NCBI GenBank assembly: GCA_002428985.1
Contig: DIYL01000061.1
Location: forward strand, 62,001-126,000
DNA from: Anaerolineales bacterium UBA6055
Lineage (GTDB): Bacteria > Chloroflexota > Anaerolineae > Aggregatilineales > Phototrophicaceae
Direction of reading: 5' to 3'
DNA length: 64,000 nucleotides
How positions within the stretch are numbered: position 1 is the first letter of the stretch; each line of letters starts with the position of its first letter. The notes below the pieces were generated by a model, which worked only from the letters and a program-made list of their open reading frames with translations, did not search any database and was not told where the DNA came from. Shown piece after piece: positions 25,922 to 34,076 of the stretch. The position numbers and the translations under genes are program-made.

Positions 25922-26392
25922 ATGACAGATTATCACATTGCACAGGTCAATATCGGGCGTATTCTCGCGCCAATCGATAGCGAGATTATGCACGGATTCA
26001 CCAGTCGATTGGATGAAATTAATGCGCTAGCAGACAGCTATGATGGGTTTGTGTGGCGATTGCAAACTGAAGAAGGTGATGCCACCGCATTACGCCCCTA
26101 TGAAGATGATCAAATGATTATCAATATGTCTGTCTGGGAAAATATTGATGCATTATGGGAATATACCTATAAATCGGTACATGTCGAATTGATTAAAGAC
26201 CGTAAGCAATGGTTCGAGCATATGAAAGTGTATATGTGCCTATGGTGGGTGCCTGTCGGCGAGATTCCAACGCCTGATAATGCTAAAGAACGCCTCGCTT
26301 ACTTAGAGCAACACGGCGTGACTCCCTATGCGTTTACATTTAAGAAGCGGTTTACTGTTGCCGAGCTGGAAGCATACCAAGTCGTCGAGTAA
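25922..26392 (+). CDS. DUF3291 domain protein (dimeric alpha-beta barrel type)
   Basis: A 156-residue soluble protein that matches DUF3291: N-terminal 'HIAQVNIGRILAPIDSEIMH', then 'FTSRLDEINALADSYDGFVW', 'SVWENIDALWEYTYKSVH' and 'WFEHMKVYMCLWWVPVGEIP'. The fold is related to antibiotic-biosynthesis monooxygenase-like barrels, but no activity is established. TAGGAGA lies at ideal distance from the ATG. It is followed by the Uma2 gene after 58 bases, possibly in one transcript. Confidence 0.85.
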   Translation: MTDYHIAQVNIGRILAPIDSEIMHGFTSRLDEINALADSYDGFVWRLQTEEGDATALRPYEDDQMIINMSVWENIDALWEYTYKSVHVELIKDRKQWFEHMKVYMCLWWVPVGEIPTPDNAKERLAYLEQHGVTPYAFTFKKRFTVAELEAYQVVE

Positions 26393-26450
26393 AGGAAAAC
26401 CCGTATATAATTGAAGTATGATGACAATCATATAAGGCGGTAAGTCACCC

Positions 26451-27014
26451 ATGGTTTTAGAGCATACCCTCACAATTGATGCATTTTATGAACAGTATGC
26501 CGGACAACCCTATGAACTCATTCACGGAAAGGTTGTTAAGATGTCACCTACAGGATATTTGCATGGCTCAATCGCGCGACGAGTAGCAGCCATTTTAGGG
26601 GCACATGTAGATAGTAAACGACTTGGGGATGTTGTGGGAGCAGAAACCGGATTTGTATTGGCTGAGGATACGATGCGTGGGGCAGATGCTGCCTTTATTG
26701 GACGTGAAAAACTTGCACAAATTAGTGAACCAGACAAATACCTGCCGTTTGCACCTGACATTGCAATTGAGGTGGTCTCGCCTAATGATACTGCTAGAGA
26801 GATCAAACAAAAGGTGTCGATGTACTTAAACGCAGGTACACCGCTGGTCTGGATTGTATATCCATCGGATCAGTCAGTTGTTGTCCATTATCCCGATGGC
26901 ACATCAAAGACAATAGCGGATACACAAATTTTAGATGGAGGTGACATCTTGCCAGATTTTTCGGTTCAGGTCTCAGCATTCTTCCCACCCGATTTGCCTG
27001 ATAAAACTGTATAA
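26451..27014 (+). CDS. Uma2 family (DUF820) putative endonuclease
   Basis: A 187-residue member of the Uma2 family, which has a PD-(D/E)xK nuclease fold. The family features are 'YELIHGKVVKMSPTG', 'RGADAAFIGREKL', 'PFAPDIAIEVVSPND' (the acidic cluster with D and E of the active site) and 'EIKQKVSMYLNAGTPLVWIV', followed by 'DGGDILPDFSV'. The family is expanded in cyanobacteria and Chloroflexota, often near nothing in particular, and its true substrate is not known. The catalytic residues are all present. The nearest upstream purines to the ATG are AAGGCGG. A putative stand-alone gene. Confidence 0.9.
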   Translation: MVLEHTLTIDAFYEQYAGQPYELIHGKVVKMSPTGYLHGSIARRVAAILGAHVDSKRLGDVVGAETGFVLAEDTMRGADAAFIGREKLAQISEPDKYLPFAPDIAIEVVSPNDTAREIKQKVSMYLNAGTPLVWIVYPSDQSVVVHYPDGTSKTIADTQILDGGDILPDFSVQVSAFFPPDLPDKTV

Positions 27015-27208
27015 CTCCTGTCTTTCCTACAATTACTACCAACTGATAATGACTATTAAGCCAAATGGTACAGAATAAAGTTGCCGGATAGACTTCTCCA
27101 CATTTTCTTAATGCAAATCTCAATTTTCCCAGAATCTATTAATCCCTACGCAAGAATTGCTCACTATACTAAGGGTGTCTAATTGAAATAGAGAGAAGTG
27201 GAGTCATC

Positions 27209-28903
27209 ATGGAGAATATTCGAAAACCTTCACCATTATTGGGCGCACTCGTCGGCGCACTCATCACTGCACCAACTATGGCACTGCTATTTGTAGCAGA
27301 TCAAATTGCTGGTTTACCATTTATTCCATTTGATGTGTTTGACTTTGTTGCACGTATTTTACCGGGACCGTTATTGACCTTTGGTATTGATACAATGGTC
27401 GATTTGATTATCGGATTGAACCTCGGTGAATTATCAACTGCTGCTAAAACTGCCGAACAACTCATTGGTTTAATAACATTCCTTGGAATCGGCATTGTTG
27501 CTGGTGCGGTTTTCTTCTTTGCTGTGAATCGTAGTAAAGCGACACTCCGTAGTTTATATCCCGGCATCATGTTGGGTATTGCCTTGGGTGTTGCGATGAT
27601 GTTGGTTTCCGTTCAAGTGAACCTCACTGCAACTGCATCCATCGTATTGCAAATCATCTGGGTATTGTTGGTCTTCACCGGTTGGGGTATTGCACTCAAC
27701 TGGATTTATAACGACCTTTCCCATAGCGAAGAAAAGACCAAAGTTGACGAAGAAACTGGTGAAACAGTCACTGTAGAAGCACTTGACCGTCGTCAATTTA
27801 TGGTACGTGTCGGTGGTGCAACCGCAACCCTGACCGTCATTGGGGCTGGCTTAGGTACACTACTTGGCAGTCGCCCTGGCGAAGGACAACTTGTCGCCGA
27901 ATTACCTGCTGACGATGCAGCGGACGGCGCAGGCAACGTATTACCAAATCAGACCGCTGATAGCTTACAACCTGCACCGGGTACACGCCCTGAATACACA
28001 CCACTCGACGAACACTATCGGATTGACATTAGCTCACGTCCACCTGTCATCAATTCCAGCGAATGGACATTGGATGTCACTGGTCTCGTTGAAAACCCTG
28101 TGAACTTGACCTTGCAAGATTTGTATGATCAATTTGATCGTGTTGACGAGTTCATCACCATGGGTTGTATCAGTAACCGTATCGCAGGCTCATTGATTGG
28201 TACAACCAAATGGTCTGGTTTCAGCATGAAACAATTCCTCGAACTCGTTAAACCGACCGAAGATGTCGTCGCACTAAAAATTATAGGTGCTGATAACTTT
28301 GATGAATATCTCGAAATGGATGTCATCAATGCTGATGATCGCATCATGTTTGCATACGAATGGGATGACCAACCGTTGAAGCAAAAACACGGGTTCCCAC
28401 TCCGTATTCATATCCCCGATCGCTATGGTATGAAGCAACCAAAATGGATCGAAAGCATCGAATTTGTAAGTGAATGGGAAGAAGGCTACTGGGTACGCCG
28501 TGGCTGGAGTCGTGACGCAATCGTGAACACCGTATCTGTTGTTGATACAGTTGCAACCGATGCAATCCTTCAAGAAGGTGACGGATATATCGTGCCTGTT
28601 GGTGGTATCGCATGGAGTGGTGCAAAAGGTATTTCCAAAGTAGAAATCAGCGTGAACGGTGGCGATTGGGAAGAAGCACAATTGCGTGATCCACTATCCG
28701 ATCGCACATGGGTCATCTGGCGCTATGACTGGCAATTTGAAGAAGGTACACACGAATTTGCTGTCCGCACTTACGAAGCCGATGGTACACTACAAGCAAC
28801 TGAAACCCGTGGTACACGTCCTGATGGTGCAACTGGCGTTCATTCCGAAAGTGCCTCAATGCCACTATTGAGCGACCTTGAAGCCGCACAAACCGGATCA
28901 TAA
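27209..28903 (+). CDS. Membrane-anchored molybdopterin-dependent oxidoreductase (sulfite-oxidase fold)
   Basis: A 564-residue fusion. Residues 1-170 hold four or more transmembrane segments. 'DRRQFMVRVGG' (193-203) plus a hydrophobic stretch forms an internal Tat-like RR anchor. From about 265 on comes an Oxidored_molyb domain with the molybdenum-ligand Cys320 in 'FITMGCISNRIAGSLIGTTK', then 'YGMKQPKWIESIEFV' and a C-terminal Ig-like dimerisation part ('ISKVEISVNGGDWEEAQL'). Soluble relatives act on sulfite, on protein methionine sulfoxide (MsrP) or on other small oxides. The membrane part suggests electron transfer to or from the quinone pool. There is no haem domain. GAAGTGGAG precedes the ATG; a strong bidirectional terminator follows. 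Confidence 0.9.
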   Translation: MENIRKPSPLLGALVGALITAPTMALLFVADQIAGLPFIPFDVFDFVARILPGPLLTFGIDTMVDLIIGLNLGELSTAAKTAEQLIGLITFLGIGIVAGAVFFFAVNRSKATLRSLYPGIMLGIALGVAMMLVSVQVNLTATASIVLQIIWVLLVFTGWGIALNWIYNDLSHSEEKTKVDEETGETVTVEALDRRQFMVRVGGATATLTVIGAGLGTLLGSRPGEGQLVAELPADDAADGAGNVLPNQTADSLQPAPGTRPEYTPLDEHYRIDISSRPPVINSSEWTLDVTGLVENPVNLTLQDLYDQFDRVDEFITMGCISNRIAGSLIGTTKWSGFSMKQFLELVKPTEDVVALKIIGADNFDEYLEMDVINADDRIMFAYEWDDQPLKQKHGFPLRIHIPDRYGMKQPKWIESIEFVSEWEEGYWVRRGWSRDAIVNTVSVVDTVATDAILQEGDGYIVPVGGIAWSGAKGISKVEISVNGGDWEEAQLRDPLSDRTWVIWRYDWQFEEGTHEFAVRTYEADGTLQATETRGTRPDGATGVHSESASMPLLSDLEAAQTGS

Positions 28904-28956
28904 ATCGTACTACAAATACAAAACAAAATATGTGGTGTGTCATTTGCATCACATAC

Positions 28957-28992
28957 GCAAAAACGACCTGATTTGTCAGGTCGTTTTGCTTA
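28957..28992. terminator. Bidirectional terminator between convergent genes
   Basis: CAAAAACGACCTG (28958-28970) pairs with CAGGTCGTTTTG (28977-28988), leaving a six-base loop. The T-run on the plus strand and the A-run on the other side let it serve both the molybdopterin gene and the DUF4345 gene. Confidence 0.9.
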
Positions 28993-29017
28993 ATATCTCA
29001 CCATCTATAATAATACT

Positions 29018-29446
29018 TCATGCGATTTGTTCACGACTTCTGCCTGTCATCATGATACGTATTAAGCAAAAAACATTGAGCAACCCCAATGCGATTTCGA
29101 TAATAGCTGCTCGCATCAGATTTTCATTGGGAATCCCGTCGATGAAAAAGCTGAGTGACCGCCCTAAGACAACACCACCGAAAATTACTGTGATAACCAC
29201 AAATGCCGTGAACCTAAAGTCCTCCCTTATCGCTCCAAGAAAGGCAACGATTGCACCCAACAGCATAACTGCGCCGACCCCTCGTATTTCGTTGACCAAG
29301 TCGATATCTGTTTCCAGACTATTTGCAGGATTCGCTAAATAGGTTTCTAGAAAAACAGCATTCGCCGGATTAATTAACCTGCTTGAACAAGCGTAGAGCA
29401 ACGCAAGACCTAATAAAACTAAGATAACGACTTGGAAGATTTTCAT
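29018..29446 (-). CDS. DUF4345 membrane protein
   Basis: A 142-residue protein with four transmembrane helices (about 3-22, 50-72, 77-97 and 108-133). Conserved features of DUF4345 are 'LVNEIRGVGAVMLLGAIVAF', with the Arg in the second helix, and 'GGVVLGRSLSFFIDG'. The function is unknown. It starts three bases after the stop of the flavin monooxygenase on the same strand, so the two are translationally linked. In other bacteria the family is often next to oxidoreductases or regulators, which fits this context (inference). Confidence 0.85.
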   Translation of the reverse strand: MKIFQVVILVLLGLALLYACSSRLINPANAVFLETYLANPANSLETDIDLVNEIRGVGAVMLLGAIVAFLGAIREDFRFTAFVVITVIFGGVVLGRSLSFFIDGIPNENLMRAAIIEIALGLLNVFCLIRIMMTGRSREQIA

Positions 29447-29449
29447 TTT

Positions 29450-30667
29450 TTACACTTTCCAGATGGGGCCTAGTTTTTCGGCTTGCTTTTTGACGTCCGA
29501 ATAATTTAAGTCAGATTTTTTAGCATTGGTAAAAACGCTGATACCTAACTCTGAGGTGATCAATAGCCGGATGGATTGTGCCATGTTGCCAAACTCGAAG
29601 GTGCGGCATATCCAGCTCACTGCATCTGCTTCAGGTTTCCATACCTTATTGTATGCCTCAATCGAGTGATAAAGGGATTCAAGACTATCTAACGATAGCT
29701 GCTGATCAAGCACCATAGCGGACTCCATAGCGGCGTTGACACCTTGTCCGGTTGGTGAGAATGGTGCAGCTGCATCCCCCAGCAAAACAGCTTTGCCCCC
29801 ATGAAGTTGTGAGCATGACAACATTTTCCCAATATGAAAGCATTTGCGCTCGGCAAAAGACGCTAAAGAGGATTCACTGATCATCTCGAGTACCCGTGGT
29901 GCCTTCTTTTTGAACATTTGTCTTGCGGCTTCGACACTGTCATAGCTTTGCTCATAATTTGTTCCAACAGCACAGAACCAGCGAAAGGATTTTTCCGGAT
30001 CATCTCCTATAACTGCTCCAGCACAGCAAAATGGGTTCAGATTAAAAACATAGAGATAATTTTCATCTAACTCGGAGATATTTTGGTCTAGCTCAACCAT
30101 AACCGTGTAGTTGGGTATTTCGTCGTATTCAGTAGTGAATTCAGGGAGTTGTTGCTCCATAGATTGACGTACAATAGAGCCACCGCCGTCTGCACCTATG
30201 ATGAGATCGAAGCCTTTTGTTATTTGCTCTTCATTGTGTTCATAGCTAACTTCACCACTGTTGACATCGACATTCGTTACTTTCGCTTCAAAAATAAATT
30301 GAACATGCTCCGTGTAGTTTGATTTTATCTCTTTCATTAAGGTACGTAAGATGTCACCTCTAGAGCCGGTCCATCCGGGTTCATTCCATGCTTCTGTTTG
30401 ATTAGTAAAAGGTGCTTTAATGCCTTTAAATTGGATCATTTCTTGATCAAACATGTCACATACATCGATATAACGCAAAGCTCGTAATCCGTGTCCTGTG
30501 ATGTCGATGGTATAAGAACGATCTGGGTTAAAGCGTGGTGCTATATCGGGATTTTGGTCACGCTCAATCAGGGTGCTACCAATACCACGACGGGCTAATG
30601 CAATTGCCATGACAAGCCCCGCAGGACCTGCTCCAACAATACCGATGTTTGGGGTTGAGTGAATCAT
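29450..30667 (-). CDS. FAD-dependent monooxygenase (PHBH/UbiH type)
   Basis: A 405-residue class A flavoprotein hydroxylase. It has the dinucleotide fold 'GIVGAGPAGLVMAIAL' (GxGxxG at 12-17) with 'LIERD', the 'IIGADGGGSIVR' motif (157-167, DG motif) and 'LLGDAAAPFSPTGQGVNAAM' (GD at 297-298). These three motifs define NAD(P)H-dependent aromatic hydroxylases and related epoxidases. The substrate is unknown. Upstream AAGGA is about twelve bases from the ATG. It precedes DUF4345 by three bases and lies 190 bases downstream of the lipoxygenase-like gene on the same strand, under the divergent TetR regulator. An oxidative tailoring or lipid/aromatic oxidation unit is a reasonable inference. Confidence 0.9.
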   Translation of the reverse strand: MIHSTPNIGIVGAGPAGLVMAIALARRGIGSTLIERDQNPDIAPRFNPDRSYTIDITGHGLRALRYIDVCDMFDQEMIQFKGIKAPFTNQTEAWNEPGWTGSRGDILRTLMKEIKSNYTEHVQFIFEAKVTNVDVNSGEVSYEHNEEQITKGFDLIIGADGGGSIVRQSMEQQLPEFTTEYDEIPNYTVMVELDQNISELDENYLYVFNLNPFCCAGAVIGDDPEKSFRWFCAVGTNYEQSYDSVEAARQMFKKKAPRVLEMISESSLASFAERKCFHIGKMLSCSQLHGGKAVLLGDAAAPFSPTGQGVNAAMESAMVLDQQLSLDSLESLYHSIEAYNKVWKPEADAVSWICRTFEFGNMAQSIRLLITSELGISVFTNAKKSDLNYSDVKKQAEKLGPIWKV

Positions 30668-30857
30668 AGTTTTATTTGTCCTTTATGTATTAGATTTGTG
30701 AACTCAGACAAAGTGCCCGAGTCATAGATGAAGTGTCGTTATGACAATGGTTCAGATAAGAATTGTCGCATCGGTGTTGTTACCCTATCCCGAATCCCGA
30801 TGCGTTTATCTGATTTTGGTTATTTGAATTCAGTTTTGACCTTTAGTTAATCACGCC

Positions 30858-32744
30858 TTACAGTTCAACATTTCTCGGCCACCGGTGAAGGAGCGGGTCA
30901 CTCTCGTCATAGACGCTCTCATCGTCATAGCCCTCCATAAAGCGGATCATGTCATGTCGGAAGTTAATGAGGGCTTCGTTCTGAGGCGAACCGTCCGCAA
31001 AGAAGAGATCACTCTCAACACCATCACGTGGGATATGTGTTTCTTTGGGTGTGGTAAACGAGAAAAGGAAGTAGAACTCTACTGTCTCACCGATTGTTTT
31101 AGTATTGGGGAGATATTCCAGTAATTCCTTGGTGTCAAAATCATCGGTTGGATGTGGAATATCATCTCTTTGTAGCGTCGTCGGATAATTTGCAACAAAG
31201 GTGAGGGCTGGCTGAAGCGTCTTGTTCACGCGGCCAGAACCATGTATGGTAATGCGGTAGATTAAGCTGGTAAGCACCTGCTTCAACGCCTGCTTATTTG
31301 CCATCGCGGGTAAGCCCTTAACATTCCCACTTTGCGGGTCGCTAGAAGCTGCTATCCAATCTTGCAGGGGTTGATCGTTGGCAATAGCTGCATCATCACT
31401 GTAAGTCGCATCTACAAAAGCGCTGACATAGTTAGAAACCATCTGCCAAACCGCGAGATAGTCTTTGACGATGGGGTATCGATCCCACGCCTCTTTCTCT
31501 GTGAAATCCGCCTCATGGATATTGTGCCGCTCCAAAGCGACTAACGGGTCCGCGCTGAAGTATGGCTGGTTGGGAGCAAAGGCGTTAGTAAGCGTTAAAC
31601 ACTCTCGTGCGGAATCAATAGACGACGGGGGATTTACAAGTTTCACTAGGATGAGCAGGACGGTATTGAATTCGATCAGGTGGTTTGAATGTGGATCAAG
31701 CAGTTGGCGCAGTGGATGACCATCAGGCACTGTTTCCCCTAACGTCATGATCATCGCAGCCGTCACAAAATGCCAGTGATAAATGTGACCAAGCCAAATG
31801 CCGTAAACAGTAGTCGAGGTCTTGGCGGCTTGCAACGCATAGAGCCAAGCCGATGCAGTGGTATTACCTGATGACGGGTGTGTATATATCTGTACGTTCC
31901 TGTCCTCCTGTCCAGATACCCGAATCGCGATTGGGCTTAGCGCTTTGGTAGTTGGATCCTGTTGTAAGAGGGTCACGGTCGCGGGTGTAAAGCGCGTTAC
32001 CCCATTCGACTCTTGGGATTCAAGCACGGTAAAGATACTGAGGTCGATAAAGTACAACAGCTCTTCTTCTGCCAGGTTATCCATTTCGGGAGTCCAGGCG
32101 GACTCGAATTTTGATTTCAGATCAGCGATGTGTGTGGGCATCACCTTTTGCAGAAAAAGAAGATTGTAGATTAGACCGTAAGTTGAAATCGTTTCCCAGA
32201 ACTGCTCCGTAGCGGCTTCGTAATCGGTTAAGCTGCTCGCCCAGTGATCTAGATGCGACATCCCCTCGTTATATATATTGCGCAAGGGAGACCAGCCTAT
32301 TGACCACTGCTGCGGATCATCTAACGACAGCTTCTTAATATCATCGCTTGCACCATCCGGTTGGGGTTGGTCACCCTCCATCACCTGACGAATATGCTTA
32401 ATCAGGTCTTTGTCACTTCGCAGGTCTTTTTTAAATTCATCAGCAGCATTGGCGTATTTTTCTTTCGTGCTGTAGCCAGACAGAAACTGGTTCGCTGTTG
32501 CTGTTGTACCATTGATCGTATAAGTTCGATCCAAGCTACTCATGGCCGCATCAATTTCTTTACCACGTACCGATACTGCTTTAAGGAGTCTAATGATACC
32601 TTCCATATCTGAAATCGGAATGGCTGGTAGTGACTCATACTTCGTCTGAATTTCGTGCTGATTCTGAATGGCACCAGCAACACGTTTGTCCACTCCATCA
32701 GCGATCTCGGTTAGTGTGTGTTTGATCTTTGTTGAGAATTGCAT
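30858..32744 (-). CDS. Lipoxygenase-family protein with altered iron site
   Basis: A 628-residue soluble protein. Residues about 222-360 follow lipoxygenases closely: 'NLAEEELLYFIDLSIF', 'RFTPATVTLLQQDP', 'ALSPIAIRVSG', 'AWLYALQAAKTSTTVYGIWL' and 'HPLRQLLDPHSNHLIEFN' (compare 'HPIYKLLxPHxRxTxxIN'). In the HQxxxHxxxxH iron region the first ligand His is Gly315, while His320 and His325 remain. His501 in 'IYRITIHGSGRVNKTL' sits where the third His ligand lies, but the following Asn is shifted. The protein ends 'PRNVEL', not in the usual Ile. It may bind no iron, use another metal set, or be a pseudoenzyme. The start at 32744 is set by AAAAGGAG; the longer frame to 32798 has none. A divergent TetR gene with two palindromes sits upstream. 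Confidence 0.78.
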   Translation of the reverse strand: MQFSTKIKHTLTEIADGVDKRVAGAIQNQHEIQTKYESLPAIPISDMEGIIRLLKAVSVRGKEIDAAMSSLDRTYTINGTTATANQFLSGYSTKEKYANAADEFKKDLRSDKDLIKHIRQVMEGDQPQPDGASDDIKKLSLDDPQQWSIGWSPLRNIYNEGMSHLDHWASSLTDYEAATEQFWETISTYGLIYNLLFLQKVMPTHIADLKSKFESAWTPEMDNLAEEELLYFIDLSIFTVLESQESNGVTRFTPATVTLLQQDPTTKALSPIAIRVSGQEDRNVQIYTHPSSGNTTASAWLYALQAAKTSTTVYGIWLGHIYHWHFVTAAMIMTLGETVPDGHPLRQLLDPHSNHLIEFNTVLLILVKLVNPPSSIDSARECLTLTNAFAPNQPYFSADPLVALERHNIHEADFTEKEAWDRYPIVKDYLAVWQMVSNYVSAFVDATYSDDAAIANDQPLQDWIAASSDPQSGNVKGLPAMANKQALKQVLTSLIYRITIHGSGRVNKTLQPALTFVANYPTTLQRDDIPHPTDDFDTKELLEYLPNTKTIGETVEFYFLFSFTTPKETHIPRDGVESDLFFADGSPQNEALINFRHDMIRFMEGYDDESVYDESDPLLHRWPRNVEL

Positions 32745-32806
32745 CGTAATTGCTCCTTTTGACTGTTTATTACGATCTAGTATCTTACTTTCATACATGG
32801 TATAAA

Positions 32807-32826
32807 TTTCTTACTCGAATAAGAAA
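32807..32826. promoter_or_regulatory. Operator palindrome 1 between LOX-like and TetR genes
   Basis: TTTCTTA (32807-32813) and TAAGAAA (32820-32826) are exact reverse complements with a six-base centre. The half-site TTCTTAC reappears in palindrome 2 at 32885. It lies on the side of the LOX-like gene. Confidence 0.65.
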
Positions 32827-32884
32827 CTTTACATCAACATTGTGAGTGATAAGCCAGCAAGGCACAATTATCAAATAACCAGGA

Positions 32885-32902
32885 TTGTAAGAAATCTTAC
32901 AA
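32885..32902. promoter_or_regulatory. Operator palindrome 2, next to TetR gene
   Basis: TTGTAAGA (32885-32892), AA, TCTTACAA (32895-32902): an exact 18-base palindrome one base before the GAGGTG ribosome-binding site of the regulator. It shares the GTAAGAA half-site with palindrome 1 and suggests autoregulation. Confidence 0.75.
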
Positions 32903-32912
32903 GAGGTGAAAA

Positions 32913-33515
32913 ATGACAGAAAAAAGAAAAGAGGATCGGCGCGTTCGTCGATCTCGCAAGCTCCTGCAAAATGCTCTAATTGAACTACTTCGGAAGAAAC
33001 CGCTTTCCAAAATTCAAGTGGGAGAGATTGTTGATTTGGCTGATGTTTCGAGGCCGACGTTCTATTATCATTTTGAGACCAAAGAACAACTTCTTATTAG
33101 TTATGCTGATGAAATTGTTGAACAAACGTTTGATGAGATATTTGGTAGTGTTAAAGATGGAGACACCGTAGATTTATACCAATTCTTACTGACTTTCTTT
33201 GAAGAATGGTTGCTAAACAAAGAGGTGATTAAATGGGTTCTGCAAATCGACAATCGAGATTACTTGTACACACATATCCTCACACATTTGACAAAACTAA
33301 TTCAAGAGAATGAAAAGGTTTTTCCAACGGCAAATCATCTGCCGCAAGATAATAAGTTTGCACTAAACTACCTCGCTGGGGGGATGTTTATGCTCATCAA
33401 AAGCTGGATTGACGATAATACGCAACAGTCCCCACAAGAGATGGCTGAATTAACCCATACGCTTATGGTAGATGGTGTCTTGACGACCTTATTTAATTAT
33501 TCAAAAGATCGATGA
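32913..33515 (+). CDS. TetR/AcrR family regulator
   Basis: A 200-residue one-component regulator. The N-terminal DNA-binding domain is clear: 'SRKLLQNALIELLRKKPLSK' then 'IQVGEIVDLADVSRPTFYYHF', with 'FETKEQLLISYADEIVEQTF' starting the ligand-binding part. The helix-turn-helix at about 34-57 has the usual 'SRPTFYYHF' signature. The C-terminal domain is helical and resembles TetR_C_33-like domains. It is divergent from the lipoxygenase-like gene with 168 bases between. Two palindromes sharing the GTAAGAA half-site lie there, so it probably represses both itself and the LOX-monooxygenase-DUF4345 unit (inference). The ligand is unknown. Confidence 0.93.
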   Translation: MTEKRKEDRRVRRSRKLLQNALIELLRKKPLSKIQVGEIVDLADVSRPTFYYHFETKEQLLISYADEIVEQTFDEIFGSVKDGDTVDLYQFLLTFFEEWLLNKEVIKWVLQIDNRDYLYTHILTHLTKLIQENEKVFPTANHLPQDNKFALNYLAGGMFMLIKSWIDDNTQQSPQEMAELTHTLMVDGVLTTLFNYSKDR

Positions 33516-33681
33516 AGTGTAACTGAGCGAGAGCTATTTTTGAGCTGTGAAGCATTGAGAATATTATTGTAGAACAGATACGCCAACGATCAGGGTTTTA
33601 CTTGAAAATGCTCTCGTTATTAGGGCAGTTTATCCGATTATTGAAAATGTAAATTTGTATCAAAATTGTTATATTGCTTAA

Positions 33682-33695
33682 CGGTTATATAACCG
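33682..33695. promoter_or_regulatory. ArsR-type operator palindrome
   Basis: CGGTTATATAACCG is an exact 14-base palindrome 18 bases before the ArsR start codon. This placement suits autorepression. Confidence 0.7.
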
Positions 33696-33713
33696 GAATT
33701 GTATATTGTGATC

Positions 33714-34076
33714 ATGAAGACAGCATTTGATGTAATAGCCGACCCAAACCGCCGTAAAATACTTGACTTACTGCGCGAGAAACCGCGTTCTGTAAACGAT
33801 CTTGTAGATGCACTTGACATTAGCCAACCCGGTGTATCTAAACATCTGCGTGTATTGCGGGATGCTAATTTAGTCACTGTCCGTGTAGATGCACAGCGTC
33901 GCCTATACGAACTACGACCAGAACCTCTAGCAGAAGTCGATGAGTGGTTATCGTCCTATCGGCAACTATGGGAAGGTCGCTATAACCGACTTGATGATGT
34001 CCTCAAAGCAGTACAGTCAACCGATGATTCAGAAGATAAGCCAGATAATATAAGAGAGGAAACAGACAATGAGTAA
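33714..34076 (+). CDS. ArsR-family winged-helix regulator
   Basis: A 120-residue regulator starting at 'MKTAFDVIADPNRRKILDLL', the typical opening of the ArsR group that partners SRPBCC proteins. The recognition helix is 'ISQPGVSKHLRVLRDANLV', followed by the wing 'VRVDAQRRLYELRPE' and a C-terminal 'WEGRYNRLDDVL'. There are no metal-binding cysteines. The ATG at 33714 is chosen over an upstream TTG (33699) or GTG (33708), which add residues not seen in the family. Its last eight bases overlap the SRPBCC gene start, so the two are translationally coupled. A perfect palindrome at 33682-33695 is the probable operator. Confidence 0.92.
   Translation: MKTAFDVIADPNRRKILDLLREKPRSVNDLVDALDISQPGVSKHLRVLRDANLVTVRVDAQRRLYELRPEPLAEVDEWLSSYRQLWEGRYNRLDDVLKAVQSTDDSEDKPDNIREETDNE

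Noticed and set aside
32745..32798. Longer start of the lipoxygenase-like gene at 32798
   Set aside because: AAAAGGAG stands correctly before the ATG at 32744; the extension would run through the promoter region.
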